Of a stretch of DNA of 23,146 nt, positions 1 through 9,875 are shown piece after piece. Position 1 is the first letter of the stretch. Each line of letters begins with the position of its first letter. The DNA comes from Scytalidium lignicola (Eukaryota; Ascomycota; Leotiomycetes), in contig NCSJ02000493.1 of the NCBI GenBank assembly GCA_002812745.2, positions 1-23,146 on the forward strand, read 5' to 3'. The notes under the pieces were generated by a model. It ran no database searches and had not been told where the DNA came from. It worked only from the letters and a program-made list of their open reading frames with translations. The position numbers and the translations under genes are program-made.

Positions 1-37
1 CACCAGCTTTAGAAGCATTAGCTTCAAGATCTTCAGC

Positions 38-634
38 TTAAAGCACAGAATTGACGCCAGAGAAAGAGTTATACGTCACACGGTTTGGCCGTACAGCTAC
101 TAGAGTTGGGATACAGCGTCGCAGGCCCAGGCTTCGGATGGGCTGCTGTTGCCGCGTCTTGGCGTGATGGACGAGGAAACCAAATGCCAGCGTGGCCCCG
201 TGCGAAAATCCGACGAGCCCGTCAAAGGGGCCTTCGTCGCTCGTGAGTATGTCATAGATCAGTTCGTATGCAATCTCGACCGACTGGTCATCTTCGGGGG
301 CGGCGGAGCGTGGCCACTTAAAATATGTATAGTATGGTGGTTCGAAAAAGCCTTCCACGCCCGGTCCGGGCTCCGAGCCTAACTCGCCGTCGACGAAGAC
401 GAACTCGATGCTCTGGTCCTTAGAGAGTTCGCGGCTCAAGGGGCCTGGAGGTAATTCGATTCAGTCAGTCGCAATGCTCAGCAGTGGTGGACTGACATTC
501 AAGGTATACCCAGCTGAGCTCGAAAAATCTGTCGCGATGCTGTTAGTCTTGGTCTCTGGCTCTGTTTACTTTTGTATACGTACGTCCGAGTTGGTGCCCG
601 CTCCATGGAGACATAGGAGTCGAAAGGGTTGCAT
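38..634 (-). CDS. FSH-type serine hydrolase (alpha/beta hydrolase), 3' end unresolved
   Basis: Predicted small alpha/beta hydrolase of the fungal FSH1 family (general esterase-like enzymes; the substrate cannot be read from sequence). Exons on the minus strand are 634-584, 528-510 and 444-38, joined in frame by introns of 55 bp (donor GTACGT) and 65 bp (donor GTATAC). The start at 634 gives MQPFRLLCLHGAGTNSD, the typical FSH first strand and LHGxGxN oxyanion turn. EFVFVDGE follows at about residues 36-43, and the nucleophile elbow GFSHG has its Ser at about residue 104. After about residue 115 the family resemblance stops. The frame ends at 158 aa, short of the usual 220-270, and the C-terminal Asp and His of the triad are not visible. 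The gene may be truncated or decayed, or its last exons may lie beyond position 1. Its role next to the acid-pathway genes is unknown. Confidence 0.72.
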
Positions 635-1381
635 TCTAGCCAGTGAGTCGTCTTAGAAGGTGGACTTAATGAACACGTATACAACGAAGATGACAGCGCC
701 CTATAGATTGTAAATTAGATATCCTCAAAAATTGGCGGTTTGGCGGTTTGGGACTCAGAAGAATCAATATGCCGAGTCGTTCGTCTTCGTAATATGATAT
801 ATTTATTAGTTTCTATGCGATTTTAAAACTGCTGGTGGGTGACAAGACCGTCATCCTTTGACTGGCTCTCTTTTTGTCCATTTCTTTCTACAAAACGTAA
901 GACTATTAGAGAACTGAATTCGCAGAGTTTCTCAGGTCGCGCTCGTGTTATGGTCCACAGTAATATAGCCCCCCCCCGGATTGTCATCGTGCATAATTAC
1001 GCGGGGGTGTAGATAAGCATATTTTGTATAACGTTATGGGGTACTCTCTCATGTTAAACACGAAAGGGACTTACCAATAAGAGGGTGTATATGCATGCGT
1101 TAATTTCCTAGTCTAGTAGTGACGTTTGGTGTTGGTGACCACGTTAATCTGTAGTTCAACACCGTGTTGATAGCCTGGCCTGGCTCGAAAGCTTGAAAGC
1201 TCCTGCCTTCTAAACTCACTACCGGTATACATGCCTTCACGCTGGATCTCTCGAGACTCATAGTCTACGTAACTCTATTTTTCCGTGTTTGACATCATAT
1301 CACAACAAACTGAGCGCAACAAGACTATTTTATACACCTTACAATACGCGCATATCAATAAACCTTCGCTGGACGCGAAAC
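635..1381. other. Intergenic region between FSH hydrolase and PrpD-like gene
   Basis: About 750 bases separate two divergently transcribed genes, so both promoters should lie here. I see no convincing ORF or RNA gene. There is a run of C at about 969-978 followed by GCGGGGGTG at about 1000-1010, which could pair loosely. In frame upstream of the PrpD ATG, 1289-1381 is open and would encode an Arg-rich, acid-free stretch, but it has no ATG. Confidence 0.5.
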
Positions 1382-2899
1382 ATGTCCCCCCCAACTTGGG
1401 ACCCAGTCTTGGTGCGCATCAAGGATTACGTCTATAAGAATCACGTGAGACATTCCAAAGAGGCTCTAGGCGTCGCACGCTTGGCGCTGAGCGACGCGCT
1501 GTGCTGTGCTGTTGAGTCTATCTCTAAAAGTGCCGAGTGCCGAAGCCTGCTTGGCCCTTTGGTCCCAGGCACCATCGTTCCCAGTGGCGTCCGAATTCCT
1601 GGGACGGGCCACGAAGTTGATCCTGTCAAGGGGGCTTTCGATTTGGGCACCGCCATCCGATTCTTAGATCACAACGATGTGTTGGGCGGCGCGGAATGGG
1701 GACATCCAGCTGGTATGTTATTGGACCATGCTATTGAGCTTCAAACAAGCTGACTATCAATTGTGGTAGACAACCTAGGAGCTCTTCTGGCTGTCAGCGA
1801 TTATCTGTGCCGGTATCAAGAGTCGTCCGCGGCGGGTGCACCCATAACCATTGGCACCTTATTGGAGGTTTTGGTGAGGGTATACGAGGTTCAGGGCATC
1901 ATGCTGATCCGGAACGCCTTCAATATCTTGGGATTGGACCACGTGATTCTCGTGAAACTCGCCTCTGCCGTGGGAGTTTCGTGGCTGATGGGCTTGAATG
2001 AAGACCAGGCCCTTGCCGTTATGTCGCATGTTTTCATGGACAACGTCCCACTGCGCATTTATCGCCAAGGGTCCAGCACAATACCGAGGAAAGGTTGGGC
2101 CGCCGGCGACGCATGCAGTCGAGCCGTGTATCTGAACTTGTTGGTTGCATCCGGGCAACCAGGGGTCAGCGCCGTGCTTTCTACACCCCGATGGGGCTTC
2201 TATGATACTGTTTTCGGGAAGCAAGACTTCGAGCTTCCAGTGGCCCCCGGAGAGTGGGCCATGAGAAACTTGTTCTTCAAGCTCATGGCAGTCGAAGGCC
2301 ATAGTATATCCGCCGTCGAGGCTTGTCTACAGCATCATCGACGCCTAGCGGCATCGCATGGCCCTGAAGTATACCAAAGAATCCGAAAAGTTCACGTGCG
2401 CACAAGCCGGGCTGCTAACATGCTCATCAACAAAGAAGGGCCGCTGAGAAACCCGGCAGATAGGGATCACTGCATGCAGTATGTGCTGGCCGTCACGCTG
2501 ATCAAAGGCTCCGCTCCAGTGGCTGAAGACTTCTTCGATGACAGCTTTTTCCAGCGGACGGAGTCTACAGACAGACTGAGAGCCAAGATCACTGTGGAGG
2601 CTGTCGAAGATTTTACTAGACGTTACGAAGATCTCAACATCAAAAGCCTGCCATGCGCCGTTTCTATCGAGATGGACGACGGCGCTATCAATGATATTCT
2701 TGTCGAGTATCCCGTTGGGCACCCAAGGAATATGGGGACGATCCCTTCGTTGAAGGAGAAGTTCTGGAAGAATATGAGGCTGATGTATTCGACCGAGACC
2801 ATTCAGCGCATTGAAGAGATGGTGCACCATCAACCGCATACATCGGTTTCGGAATTGATGGAGACGATGTTCCACCCTACCGCAACCGCAAAGTTGTAA
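1382..2899 (+). CDS. 2-methylcitrate dehydratase-like protein (MmgE/PrpD family)
   Basis: Family members dehydrate 2-methylcitrate to 2-methyl-cis-aconitate; relatives include cis-aconitate decarboxylases and alkylcitrate dehydratases of fungal metabolite clusters. Exons are 1382-1712 and 1770-2899. The 57-bp intron (donor GTATGT, acceptor GTAG) restores the motif AEWGHPADNLG across the junction. The product is 486 aa, close to bacterial PrpD (about 480), so it is full length. Diagnostic stretches include VVPGT-like PLVPGTIVPSG, DPVKGAFD, RKGWAAGDACSRAV, TPRWGFYD, ADRDHCMQY and KFWKNMRL, a pattern closer to methylcitrate dehydratase than to itaconate-forming decarboxylases. The position after LDHND, usually Thr as I recall the family, is Val. 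The start at 1382 is the first ATG in frame and has A at -3. The protein ends in AKL, a PTS1-type tripeptide. The exact substrate, methyl- or longer alkylcitrate, is not determinable. Confidence 0.9.
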
Positions 2900-3670
2900 A
2901 AGAACAAGGGGGAAAGGTTGTCAAGTCAAGGAACTGAAATAATGAGAAACGTAGGTGGTTTGATGCAGACGGAATAGTCCTGTTCTTGTGTCTATCTATA
3001 TGAAATGAAGGGCTAAGGGCACGGTTGCAACACTAGTACTATGTTAATCCGTGGTATATAGACCATTTCCTCCGGCCTCCATAGTCATTAGCTCTTTGCA
3101 AATAGAATCACCTGATACCATTTGATTTAACTCCTAAAATAAGGCTCAATTCCACGAGCTGATCTTATACAAATTATATCTCTCTTTCTTTCAATGGTGC
3201 CATTTGTGGACTACTGGATACACACAGCTGCTAAGGATGGTATGGTAGAGACGTTTCACTTCAGTGCAAAACCTTCTAAGTGCCTACATAACGCCAAGAT
3301 CGAATCACCAAAGATGTCACGGATCGGCAAATCTATAGCGTGCACAGGCTCTTATTCTATCAATTTCTAGGATGTCTGCGCTAAACTTCCAGTGATCGAA
3401 TCACTAAATTAACTATCTTACGAGTTAAAGCTTTTGCGAGGCGTAGGTGCTGGGAGGGATAGCACTCACCGGGCATGTCTGTAAACTACGCATCAAGTCT
3501 GTGTATGCACTGATGTCTTTCTTAATTAACCATTAACACGTATTTTTGCTGTAATCAGAGAAGCATTCCCCACTCTACCAAGTCCATAAGCGCTTGATGA
3601 TCCCGGTCATGATCCCGGTCATAGGTACTGTATTATTCAGACACGTATGACTGCATTGTCATATTGCATT
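2900..3670. other. Gene-free intergenic region downstream of PrpD-like gene
   Basis: No coding frame of note is visible. It presumably holds the PrpD terminator and polyadenylation signals. A short direct repeat of GATCCCGGTCAT occurs twice in tandem at about 3599-3622. The rest is unremarkable and moderately AT-rich. Confidence 0.5.
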
Positions 3671-3914
3671 AGGTACGGCGGTATACGACTATAATGTTAT
3701 GATGTACCTTACGTACTGATGACAATTACATGATATACTAATGACAATTACGCCGAATGCAGGATAATAGCTCTTTCTTCCCTGTTCGGAGTACACTGAA
3801 TATTACAGGTACGGCGGTATACGACCATAATGTCATGATGTACCAATGACAATTATGCCAACTGCCCGGATAATGGCTTCTTTTTCCCCGTATAGAGTGC
3901 GCTGACTATTATAG
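3671..3914. repeat. Degenerate tandem direct repeat (two units)
   Basis: A 38-base core beginning AGGTACGGCGGTATACGAC occurs at 3671-3708 and again at 3807-3844 with only two C/T differences. Similarity continues after each core: AATGACAATTA, GGATAATRGCT, a CTTTYT...CCC stretch, GAGT-CRCTGA and TATTAYAGG. Unit one is about 136 bases because it has a small internal duplication of ATGACAATTAC; unit two is about 106. The next bases (AGGTGG) resemble the start of a third unit. The origin is unknown; it borders the AT-rich transposon relic. Confidence 0.8.
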
Positions 3915-4140
3915 GTGGATTTACGAGAAGATGATAGTTACGGTGACCTGCCGTTTTGACGTGCTTCAGATCGACGTAGGGATAAAGGCACCGGCAGAAG
4001 ATCCTTATGATTTGATTGGCTCCACCGGATTTTCATTCTGCGAGCCAGAAATAACTGGCTCGGACTTTGTAGAATTAAATCCGAGCGAACGTAGCGGGCT
4101 TTTAAGATGTTGGACGAAACTCAATTTTCTCTAAGAACAT
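3915..4140. other. GC-normal spacer with a weak 67-codon ORF
   Basis: An ATG at 3931 opens a 67-codon frame ending at 4134. Its product has no motif I recognise, and the frame lies between a repeat and a decayed transposon. I regard it as probably non-coding or as a remnant of the adjacent element. Confidence 0.3.
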
Positions 4141-4796
4141 TAAAAGTGATAAATAAAATAACAACACAGCACTTTAATATTTAATATACTAATAAGTTTG
4201 ATTTTCTAAAAATATACTCAATTATACAATAAGAAACTTTTAAATTAAATAGTATTTATTAAAGATTTATAATTATTAAATTAATTCTTTATAATTTTAA
4301 TTATATTATGATTAAATTACATTTAAGAAGATCTTTATACTTCTTAAAAGCTCTTATAACAATTCTAAAGCATTTTAAATCTTTAAAACATTATAAAAAT
4401 AATATAAGATTATTCAAATAATACTTTAACAATATAAAAGCTTTTTTTATACTTATTAAGATTATATTTAACCAACTTATAAAAAAATATTAAATAGTTA
4501 TATATAATACAATATTTTTAGCTAAAGAAGTAAAAGAATTAAACGTTATTAATTAATTAATTTAACAAAAGGTTAAAAGATTTAAAAAGCAAATAACTTA
4601 TAAAAGCTTTTTAACAACATAGAAGACTTAAGAATTAGTTTAATCTAGTATAATAGTTCAAGAAGTGGTGAAGATGGCAAATCCGGAGAATGTAACACAA
4701 ATCTTGCTAATACTACAACGACGGCTACCCAAGTGCTCAGGGTGTGGAAGTACAGAGCATAAGATAAACAAATGCCCTAATTTCGCTAGCAATTAG
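4141..4796 (+). pseudogene. AT-rich, RIP-like transposon relic ending in a CCHC zinc knuckle
   Basis: Bases 4141 to about 4640 are extremely AT-rich, dominated by TTAA/TATA words, as expected of repeats mutated by RIP. From about 4650 the composition recovers and a plus-strand frame ends at TAG 4794-4796. Its last part reads LPKCSGCGSTEHKINKCPN, a C-x2-C-x4-H-x4-C zinc knuckle. This arrangement, a knuckle at the extreme C terminus, is known from some fungal DNA-transposon proteins and also from Gag-type proteins, so the class is uncertain. It is a decayed 3' end, not a working gene. Confidence 0.65.
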
Positions 4797-5109
4797 ATAT
4801 ATCACAATATAATTGTTTTGTGGTTGAATGTTTGGTGTTGTGTTCTAAAAGTGGTGAGGAAATGTTTCAGCATACCGGGTGTTCCAGCATACAGGGAATT
4901 ACGTTACCTCGAAATTTAAAGCGAAGCGTTGTTGCGATCGCTTAATTGATTTGGTTCAACACGTTAGGGGTTTATAAAGCCCGCTCGTAGCACGGCGCAA
5001 AGTAATCTTACTTGCCGACATCATTATAGGAGGTCACCGTCGACATATGAGCAGACCGTCTTGTTGATATTTTTGTTGGGCGTATGATCTCTTCCTTCAC
5101 CACAAGATT
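4797..5109. other. Promoter-side spacer upstream of MFS gene
   Basis: About 310 bases lie between the transposon relic and the transporter start. Around 4865-4910 the phrase CAGCATAC recurs (CAGCATACCGGGTGTTC, then CAGCATACAGGGAATTACG), possibly the terminal repeat of the decayed element. TTTATAAAGCCCG at about 4971-4983 resembles a TATA box for the transporter. No ORF is evident. Confidence 0.4.
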
Positions 5110-7432
5110 ATGACCGAGCAAGACAAAGAGACGAGTCCCTCTCGGAGAGGCGACATCGAACTATCGAATAGGCATGAAGTCACAAGTCATTCGATTATCC
5201 AGAGAGATGATGCCCCGGAAGAATTGTTTGAGTACAAGCAGAGCAATGAGACTGGTCAAGGCACTCAAGTGACCGCCGAGAAGGAGTCTGCGGCAGGACC
5301 CACGGAGGAACTCAGAGACGAGCATACGGAGGAGCCTACGGAGGAGCCCGCGGAACAGAAAGCCTACTCTTCATTCACCTTGTGGCAGAAAAGGTCCATA
5401 ATTCTTGCGGCAACACTCGGAGCCTTTTTCTCTCCATTTAGCGCTCAAATCTACTTCCCTGCTCTCAACACTCTGTCCGAGGAACTGCATGTCAGTCCAA
5501 GCAAGATCAATTTGACCATAACCACCTATATGGTAAGTGATTTTCCTATTCTTTCTATTCGCTAACCACACGTTTGGTTCTCGAGTTAACCTTCAGTTGT
5601 GTATATCTCTCAACCGAACCCGGCTAACATCATCAAAGATCCTTCAGGGAATTGCCCCGTCCTTCGTTGGCGCTTTCTCCGACAACGCTGGAAGACGACC
5701 AGCTTACATAATTTGTTTTGTCATCTACATTGCGGCAGATATTGCTCTTGCGCTCCAGAGCAACTATGTGGCACTTCTGATTCTTCGCATGGTACAGAGT
5801 GCTGGAAGTAGTGGCACTGTGGCTCTAGCCAATGCCGTTGTGGCAGACTGCGTTACGTCTGCAGAGCGAGGAATGTACAGTACGTCGAGTCTCACCTCTA
5901 AACTTCCGTTACCCTGAGAGCTGAGTTCTTGAGACACGTTTTGAAAGCTGTCTCAAGGACCGGTCCAATGGATTTTACTTCAATAAATCGGATCTTTAGG
6001 GCTCGGGCTTAGAGCTCTGGAAACACATATAAAAATTGCATACTAAATTTGTTTTAGTCGGTATCACTTCTTTAACAAACATTCTTGCTCCGTCTATCGG
6101 ACCAATCCTTGGTGGTATTATCTCACAGTACGCAGGCTGGAAGTGGATATTTGGGTTCCTTGCTATCCTCGCTACTGTCTTCATCATACTATTTGTTCTT
6201 TTCTTTCCCGAAACATGCCGAAGTATTGTTGGAGATGGCACTATTCCACCCCCGAAGTGGAATCGCTCAATTAAAAACTATATCGAGGAGCGAGCCAAAC
6301 AACCCGATTATTCTGAGCGCAATGCTCGTGCTGCGAAAAGACGAATCTCTTTCCCAAATCCGCTTGGCACACTTATTGTCCTTACTCAGAAGTCAGAAGG
6401 GTGCGTTCTGTTCTTTGCCGGAATAGTCTACGCTGGCTTCTATGCTATTGTCAGCGGGCTGCCTTCGGAATTCAAGGATATCTACGGATATGATGACCTG
6501 GTGCCGTAGCAACTTTCCAAATAGTTATCAAGGCTAACTTGACTAGAAAATCGGCCTTTGCTACCTTCCAATGGCGGGAGGTTCTCTTTTGGCAGCCTGG
6601 ACACAGGGAAAGTTCATAGACTGGTCTTACCGTTGGGAAGCTAAACGCCTAGGGATGGAGTACGTTCTTTCCTGCCCATTGTTTGGTAAAGATTATGGAG
6701 CCGAGGTCTTAGAATATGTCTTGAGAGCCCATCGGCTCCTCAGCTCCTGAGACGTCTCTGAAAGCCGCATACTGATCTACCTGTAGAGTTATCAAATCAA
6801 GCCAGCAAGACCTTTCCAAATTCCCTATCGAAAAGGCTCGATTGCAAGTCGCACTCCCGGTTCTACTACTTTGTTCAATTTTCACCGTTGCGTACGGGTG
6901 GATCCTTCATTCTAGAACGACCGTTGCGGGGCCCCTAATCATGCTATTCTTGTTAGGCTATACGTTAATAGCTTCGACTCAAAGTGTCAATATTCTGATT
7001 GTTGATATTAATCCCGGAAAGGCAGGCACTGTAACGGCAGCCTTCAACTTAATACGCTGTTTACTTGGCGCTGGATCTACGGCTTTGATTCATCCTATGA
7101 CGAATGCGATGGGTTACGGTTGGACAGTAAGTCATATTTGCTCCCTGATCTTGTGATGTTTTGGGAGCCGTGTTCTTGAGAGCTGGTCCAGTAGAGTTTG
7201 TCTAAATAATCTGGACACATCCGAACCTTTCTTCTTCAGTTCCCGAAACATTTATCGAAAGTCTCTACTAATTTATTTGTAGTTTACCTTCATTGGACTG
7301 CTGTATATTGCGCTGAGTCCTCTCCTTTTTATAGTAATGAGATGGGGTCCAAGCTGGAGGAAGCAGAGCGTAGAAAGAAATGCTAAGATCGCGAGGGAGA
7401 AAGAGAAGAAAGACGAGGAGGGGAGAGGATAA
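5110..7432 (+). CDS. MFS transporter, DHA1 type, resembling citrate/drug exporters
   Basis: Twelve-TM major facilitator (H+ antiporter type) of the fungal DHA1 group that includes Qdr/Aqr1 drug exporters and the Aspergillus citrate exporter CexA. Exons are 5110-5532, 5639-5879, 6058-6500, 6547-6659, 6787-7126 and 7283-7432, all phases consistent, giving 569 aa. The first ~95 residues are hydrophilic with TEEP repeats, and TM1 starts near residue 96 (ATLGAFFSPFSAQIYFPAL). Motif A is GAFSDNAGRRP at 152-162, and DHA1 motif C is APSIGPILGG at 232-241. A basic central loop follows TM6, and the tail is charged (KEKKDEE). The third intron is only 46 bp with an unusual GTGCCG donor but a good GCTAAC branch site. 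An alternative acceptor at 5595 would add 14 residues in frame and disrupt TYM-ILQG, so I rejected it. Lying in an organic-acid gene group, it may export a carboxylic acid; that is inference. Confidence 0.88.
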
Positions 7433-8067
7433 ACACGGATAGTGAAATCCACAAACTAAAAGCACAGAAATAGACACAAGAGGCATGTAGATGGAGAGTC
7501 TAAGAGTGAACGTATTCATTTTGAGATGTGGTGATGTCCGTCTTATTGGAATATTGTCGCATTTCTGCCAGGGGATCTTAGCACCAAACTGGTACAATGT
7601 CATCATGGACTTACGGACAATCGATGCCACCGTCCTACCTCGGTCACATTTATACAGGATTTCAAACGTGTAGGCTATAATAGGGCGAAGCGCCCTTTTG
7701 TAACAACTCGAGCTGCTTGAAAGACATGCTGGTTCATACCTTAGAACTCTCGGTGTGCTAATAATGCAAGTTTCAGGGCAACACCTTGTGAAAGTAAAGC
7801 TGCACATCAAGGACTTTCCCACAGGGAATAATGTTGTCGGGAGGGATACTGTAAAGTAACAATGCACATGTCGTGCAGCTGTTGGAGCTGGAGATAAGCG
7901 GCTTTAAGGCAGCCGAGAAATGATATAAGTAGTGACAACTCAATCTGATATAAACCTATTCCTTCCACGCCCACAGCAATCAATCAATCAATCCAACTGT
8001 CTATCAAAAAGTTCACTTCCAACACTTACTATTCGACTTGCCAGTCAACTGACGTCTTCCAACCACC
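7433..8067. promoter_or_regulatory. Intergenic region upstream of SnoaL-like gene
   Basis: This stretch holds the MFS 3' end and the promoter and leader of the next gene. ATATAAG at about 7923-7929 is a possible TATA element some 140 bases before the ATG. A CAAT-type tetranucleotide run (CAATCAATCAATCAATCC) at about 7977-7994 lies in the presumed leader. Open frames on both strands here have no recognisable content. Confidence 0.4.
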
Positions 8068-8550
8068 ATGTCATCATCTACTCTATCGCTTCCAGCCTCT
8101 CTCTCTCCCGCCCTCAATGTCCGCGAAGCCATCGCAGACGCTCTTTACCGCTGCGTCCTGAGTTTCGATACCGGCGACGTCTCACTTTTTCATTCGTCCA
8201 TGACCAAGGACGCTACGTTCGACCTCAATGGCCGGATCATGGAGGGCATAGAAGCCATTCAGGCCCAGTGCTACGACCCCGTCTCGAAGCTTGACACCAC
8301 CCACTTCATCACCAATCTCCGCATCAATGTCGCCAACGGAGGAACCACGGCAACCATCACGGCCAATGCCCTCGCCCAGCATTACCGTACCGGAACAGGC
8401 AAGGAACCGAACGCGACACGTCTCCTGACGGGCAGTTTGTATTGGTTGGACGTTGTCAAGGATGAGAAAGAGGATCTGTGGAAGATCAAGAAGTGGATCT
8501 TGAAGCCCACTTGGTTTGAGGGTGACTTTGGTGTGATGACTGGAAATTGA
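8068..8550 (+). CDS. SnoaL-like / NTF2-like fold protein
   Basis: An intronless 160-aa protein. After a Ser/Leu-rich start it reads NVREAIADALYRCVLSFDTGD near residues 17-37, then a beta-rich half including DLNGRIMEGIEAI and DTTHFITNLRI. It ends with WKIKKWILKPTWFEGD. This is the usual layout of the SnoaL_4/NTF2-like family: a helix with a polar pocket opening, then a cone-shaped sheet. Members range from cyclases and dehydratases to binding proteins, so no reaction can be assigned. The His in TTHFITN could be functional, as His often sits in this pocket. The start ATG has a good context (CCACCATGT). It lies between the exporter and a convergent secreted beta-propeller gene and may act on a pathway intermediate. 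Confidence 0.75.
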   Translation: MSSSTLSLPASLSPALNVREAIADALYRCVLSFDTGDVSLFHSSMTKDATFDLNGRIMEGIEAIQAQCYDPVSKLDTTHFITNLRINVANGGTTATITANALAQHYRTGTGKEPNATRLLTGSLYWLDVVKDEKEDLWKIKKWILKPTWFEGDFGVMTGN

Positions 8551-8931
8551 GAGAAACCAGATTCGGCAGCTTTTTGACGTGTGCGGCTATGGGCCCCAAA
8601 AGGGTATTTGGACGAATTCAGGGCATGGAGTAGAGAGAGCTAAGCTAGACAGCACGGTTCAAGTAGCGGATAGGAGGTGAATGACAGCTCCACCGTTTCT
8701 TCATTCTAACAGAAATGGTGTGTTTGTGTGTTAGATACCTAACTTTACGAAGCGACTCGGTCTTTTTTAATGGTGTAGTGTAATTACGGTATACCTAGGG
8801 AATTTTTACGTGTACCTGGCAGCCGTGTCGACAGGAGTGACTGTAAAGTGCTGCCTTAGGCCTTAAGACCCACGAGCGCGCGTACTCCAACTTTTAATAC
8901 CTCGAGTTGCCTCATTATTTCGAACAAGGCC
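8551..8931. other. Convergent intergenic spacer
   Basis: About 380 bases lie between the 3' ends of the SnoaL-like gene and the SMP-30-like gene. It should contain both terminators. No ORF or repeat stands out. Confidence 0.5.
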
Positions 8932-9875
8932 TCAGACCTTGATCTGTACAACCTGTCCACCATACACAGTGCCATTGACAGTGGTCCCAGCCGTCGTTAC
9001 ATACATTATCTGGGCACCCGGTTTCAATGCCACCGCCGTCGGCACTTTCAACAACGAGCTATCCCCACCAACAATCACCTCTTGAGTCCCGTTGGGCCAG
9101 ATGCGCTCTACCGTGTTGGGATGCACCGCGGCATACACACGCCACGGGCGTCGGTGGCGAAATCATCGAAAACGTCGCCGCCGGTGCTCAGTACCACGAC
9201 AGTCTCAAAGTTCCCAAACTGCCAGCCGTCCGCGCTCATCGGCACCTTCCCCAGAAACCCCGTCGCTGAGTTGGTGTAGTATAGATAGGCCCCCAAAGTT
9301 TTAATACCATTGACACCTGGGGTGCCGTTACTGCCTGGCAACAACTCTGGGCTCTCCAAGACGCTGCTAATATTCCCCGTTTTCGTGTCGACGCGCAAGA
9401 TACGGCCAGCCAGGGAATCAGCAACTAGGACGACACCTGGAGCAGAAGTTAGGCTCGCCATACCGTTTGGAAGAGCGAGACTGGGACCAGTCAAAGTTTT
9501 CTTTAAAGTCGCCTGGGATCTGCTGAATTCCACGATGGAAAAGGTGATGTTAGTGAGGAATTCACCTGCGGTGATATTGAGGACACCCCCTGCAACGACG
9601 AACTCATCGGGGGCAATCTCGGCAATTCCAGTCAGAGAGTTGACATTGGGTATCTGCAATGCAATCTGAGGTGCACTGGCGTCCGGATCGAAGGCGAACA
9701 GACGGTTGTAGTCGATTGACATGAGGAGGAGCTGGCCGCTTGGCCGGATGGCAATGTTCTCAGTCCAAGTTGCGTTGGGAAACTCGTACAGCTCTTGAAT
9801 CGCTGGGACTGCGGAAGTGAGCAGTCCATGTCCCAGTGCGAGACTCAGCGTCGGCATGAAAATTGGACGTCGCAT
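8932..9875 (-). pseudogene. Secreted SMP-30/gluconolactonase-like beta-propeller, 2-base frameshift
   Basis: Six-bladed beta-propeller of the SMP-30/gluconolactonase/LRE type, a family of lactonases and related hydrolases. The N terminus (MRRPIFMPTLSLALGHGLLTSA) looks like a secretory signal peptide. Several N-glycosylation sequons (NAT, NIT twice, NIS, NGT) fit a secreted protein. Blade-like phrases include NSLTGIAEI, LPNGMASL, VLVADSLAGRILRVD and FDDFATDARG. The frame from 9875 runs to a premature stop at 9108, but homologous-looking sequence continues in another frame (YAAVHPNTVERIWPNG ... QVVQIKV) to 8932. Removing two bases from the ACACAC run at 9135-9140 joins the frames into about 313 aa, the family's usual size. 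A 33-base intron there is implausible. The break is either a true mutation in a dinucleotide run or a sequencing error. Confidence 0.78.

Noticed and set aside
1382..2899. Assignment as cis-aconitate decarboxylase (itaconate synthase)
   Set aside because: The motif pattern (AEWGHP, RKGWAAGDA, TPRWGFYD, KFWKNMRL) and length match methylcitrate dehydratase better, and no mitochondrial tricarboxylate carrier of the itaconate cluster is present.
3931..4134. 67-codon plus-strand ORF as a gene
   Set aside because: It is short, has no motif, and sits between a repeat and a transposon relic.
5533..5595. Alternative first MFS intron ending at 5595
   Set aside because: It would insert 14 polar residues into the TM2 region; the acceptor at 5638, with GGCTAAC nearby, restores the family sequence.
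7268..7867. 199-codon minus-strand ORF
   Set aside because: It overlaps the last MFS exon in antisense, is Cys/Leu/Ser-rich without any recognisable motif, and lacks a sensible promoter context.
9106..9138. A 33-base GT…AG intron to explain the SMP-30 frame break
   Set aside because: It is shorter than workable fungal introns, has no branch site, and would delete the conserved YAAVHPNTVERIW-like segment.
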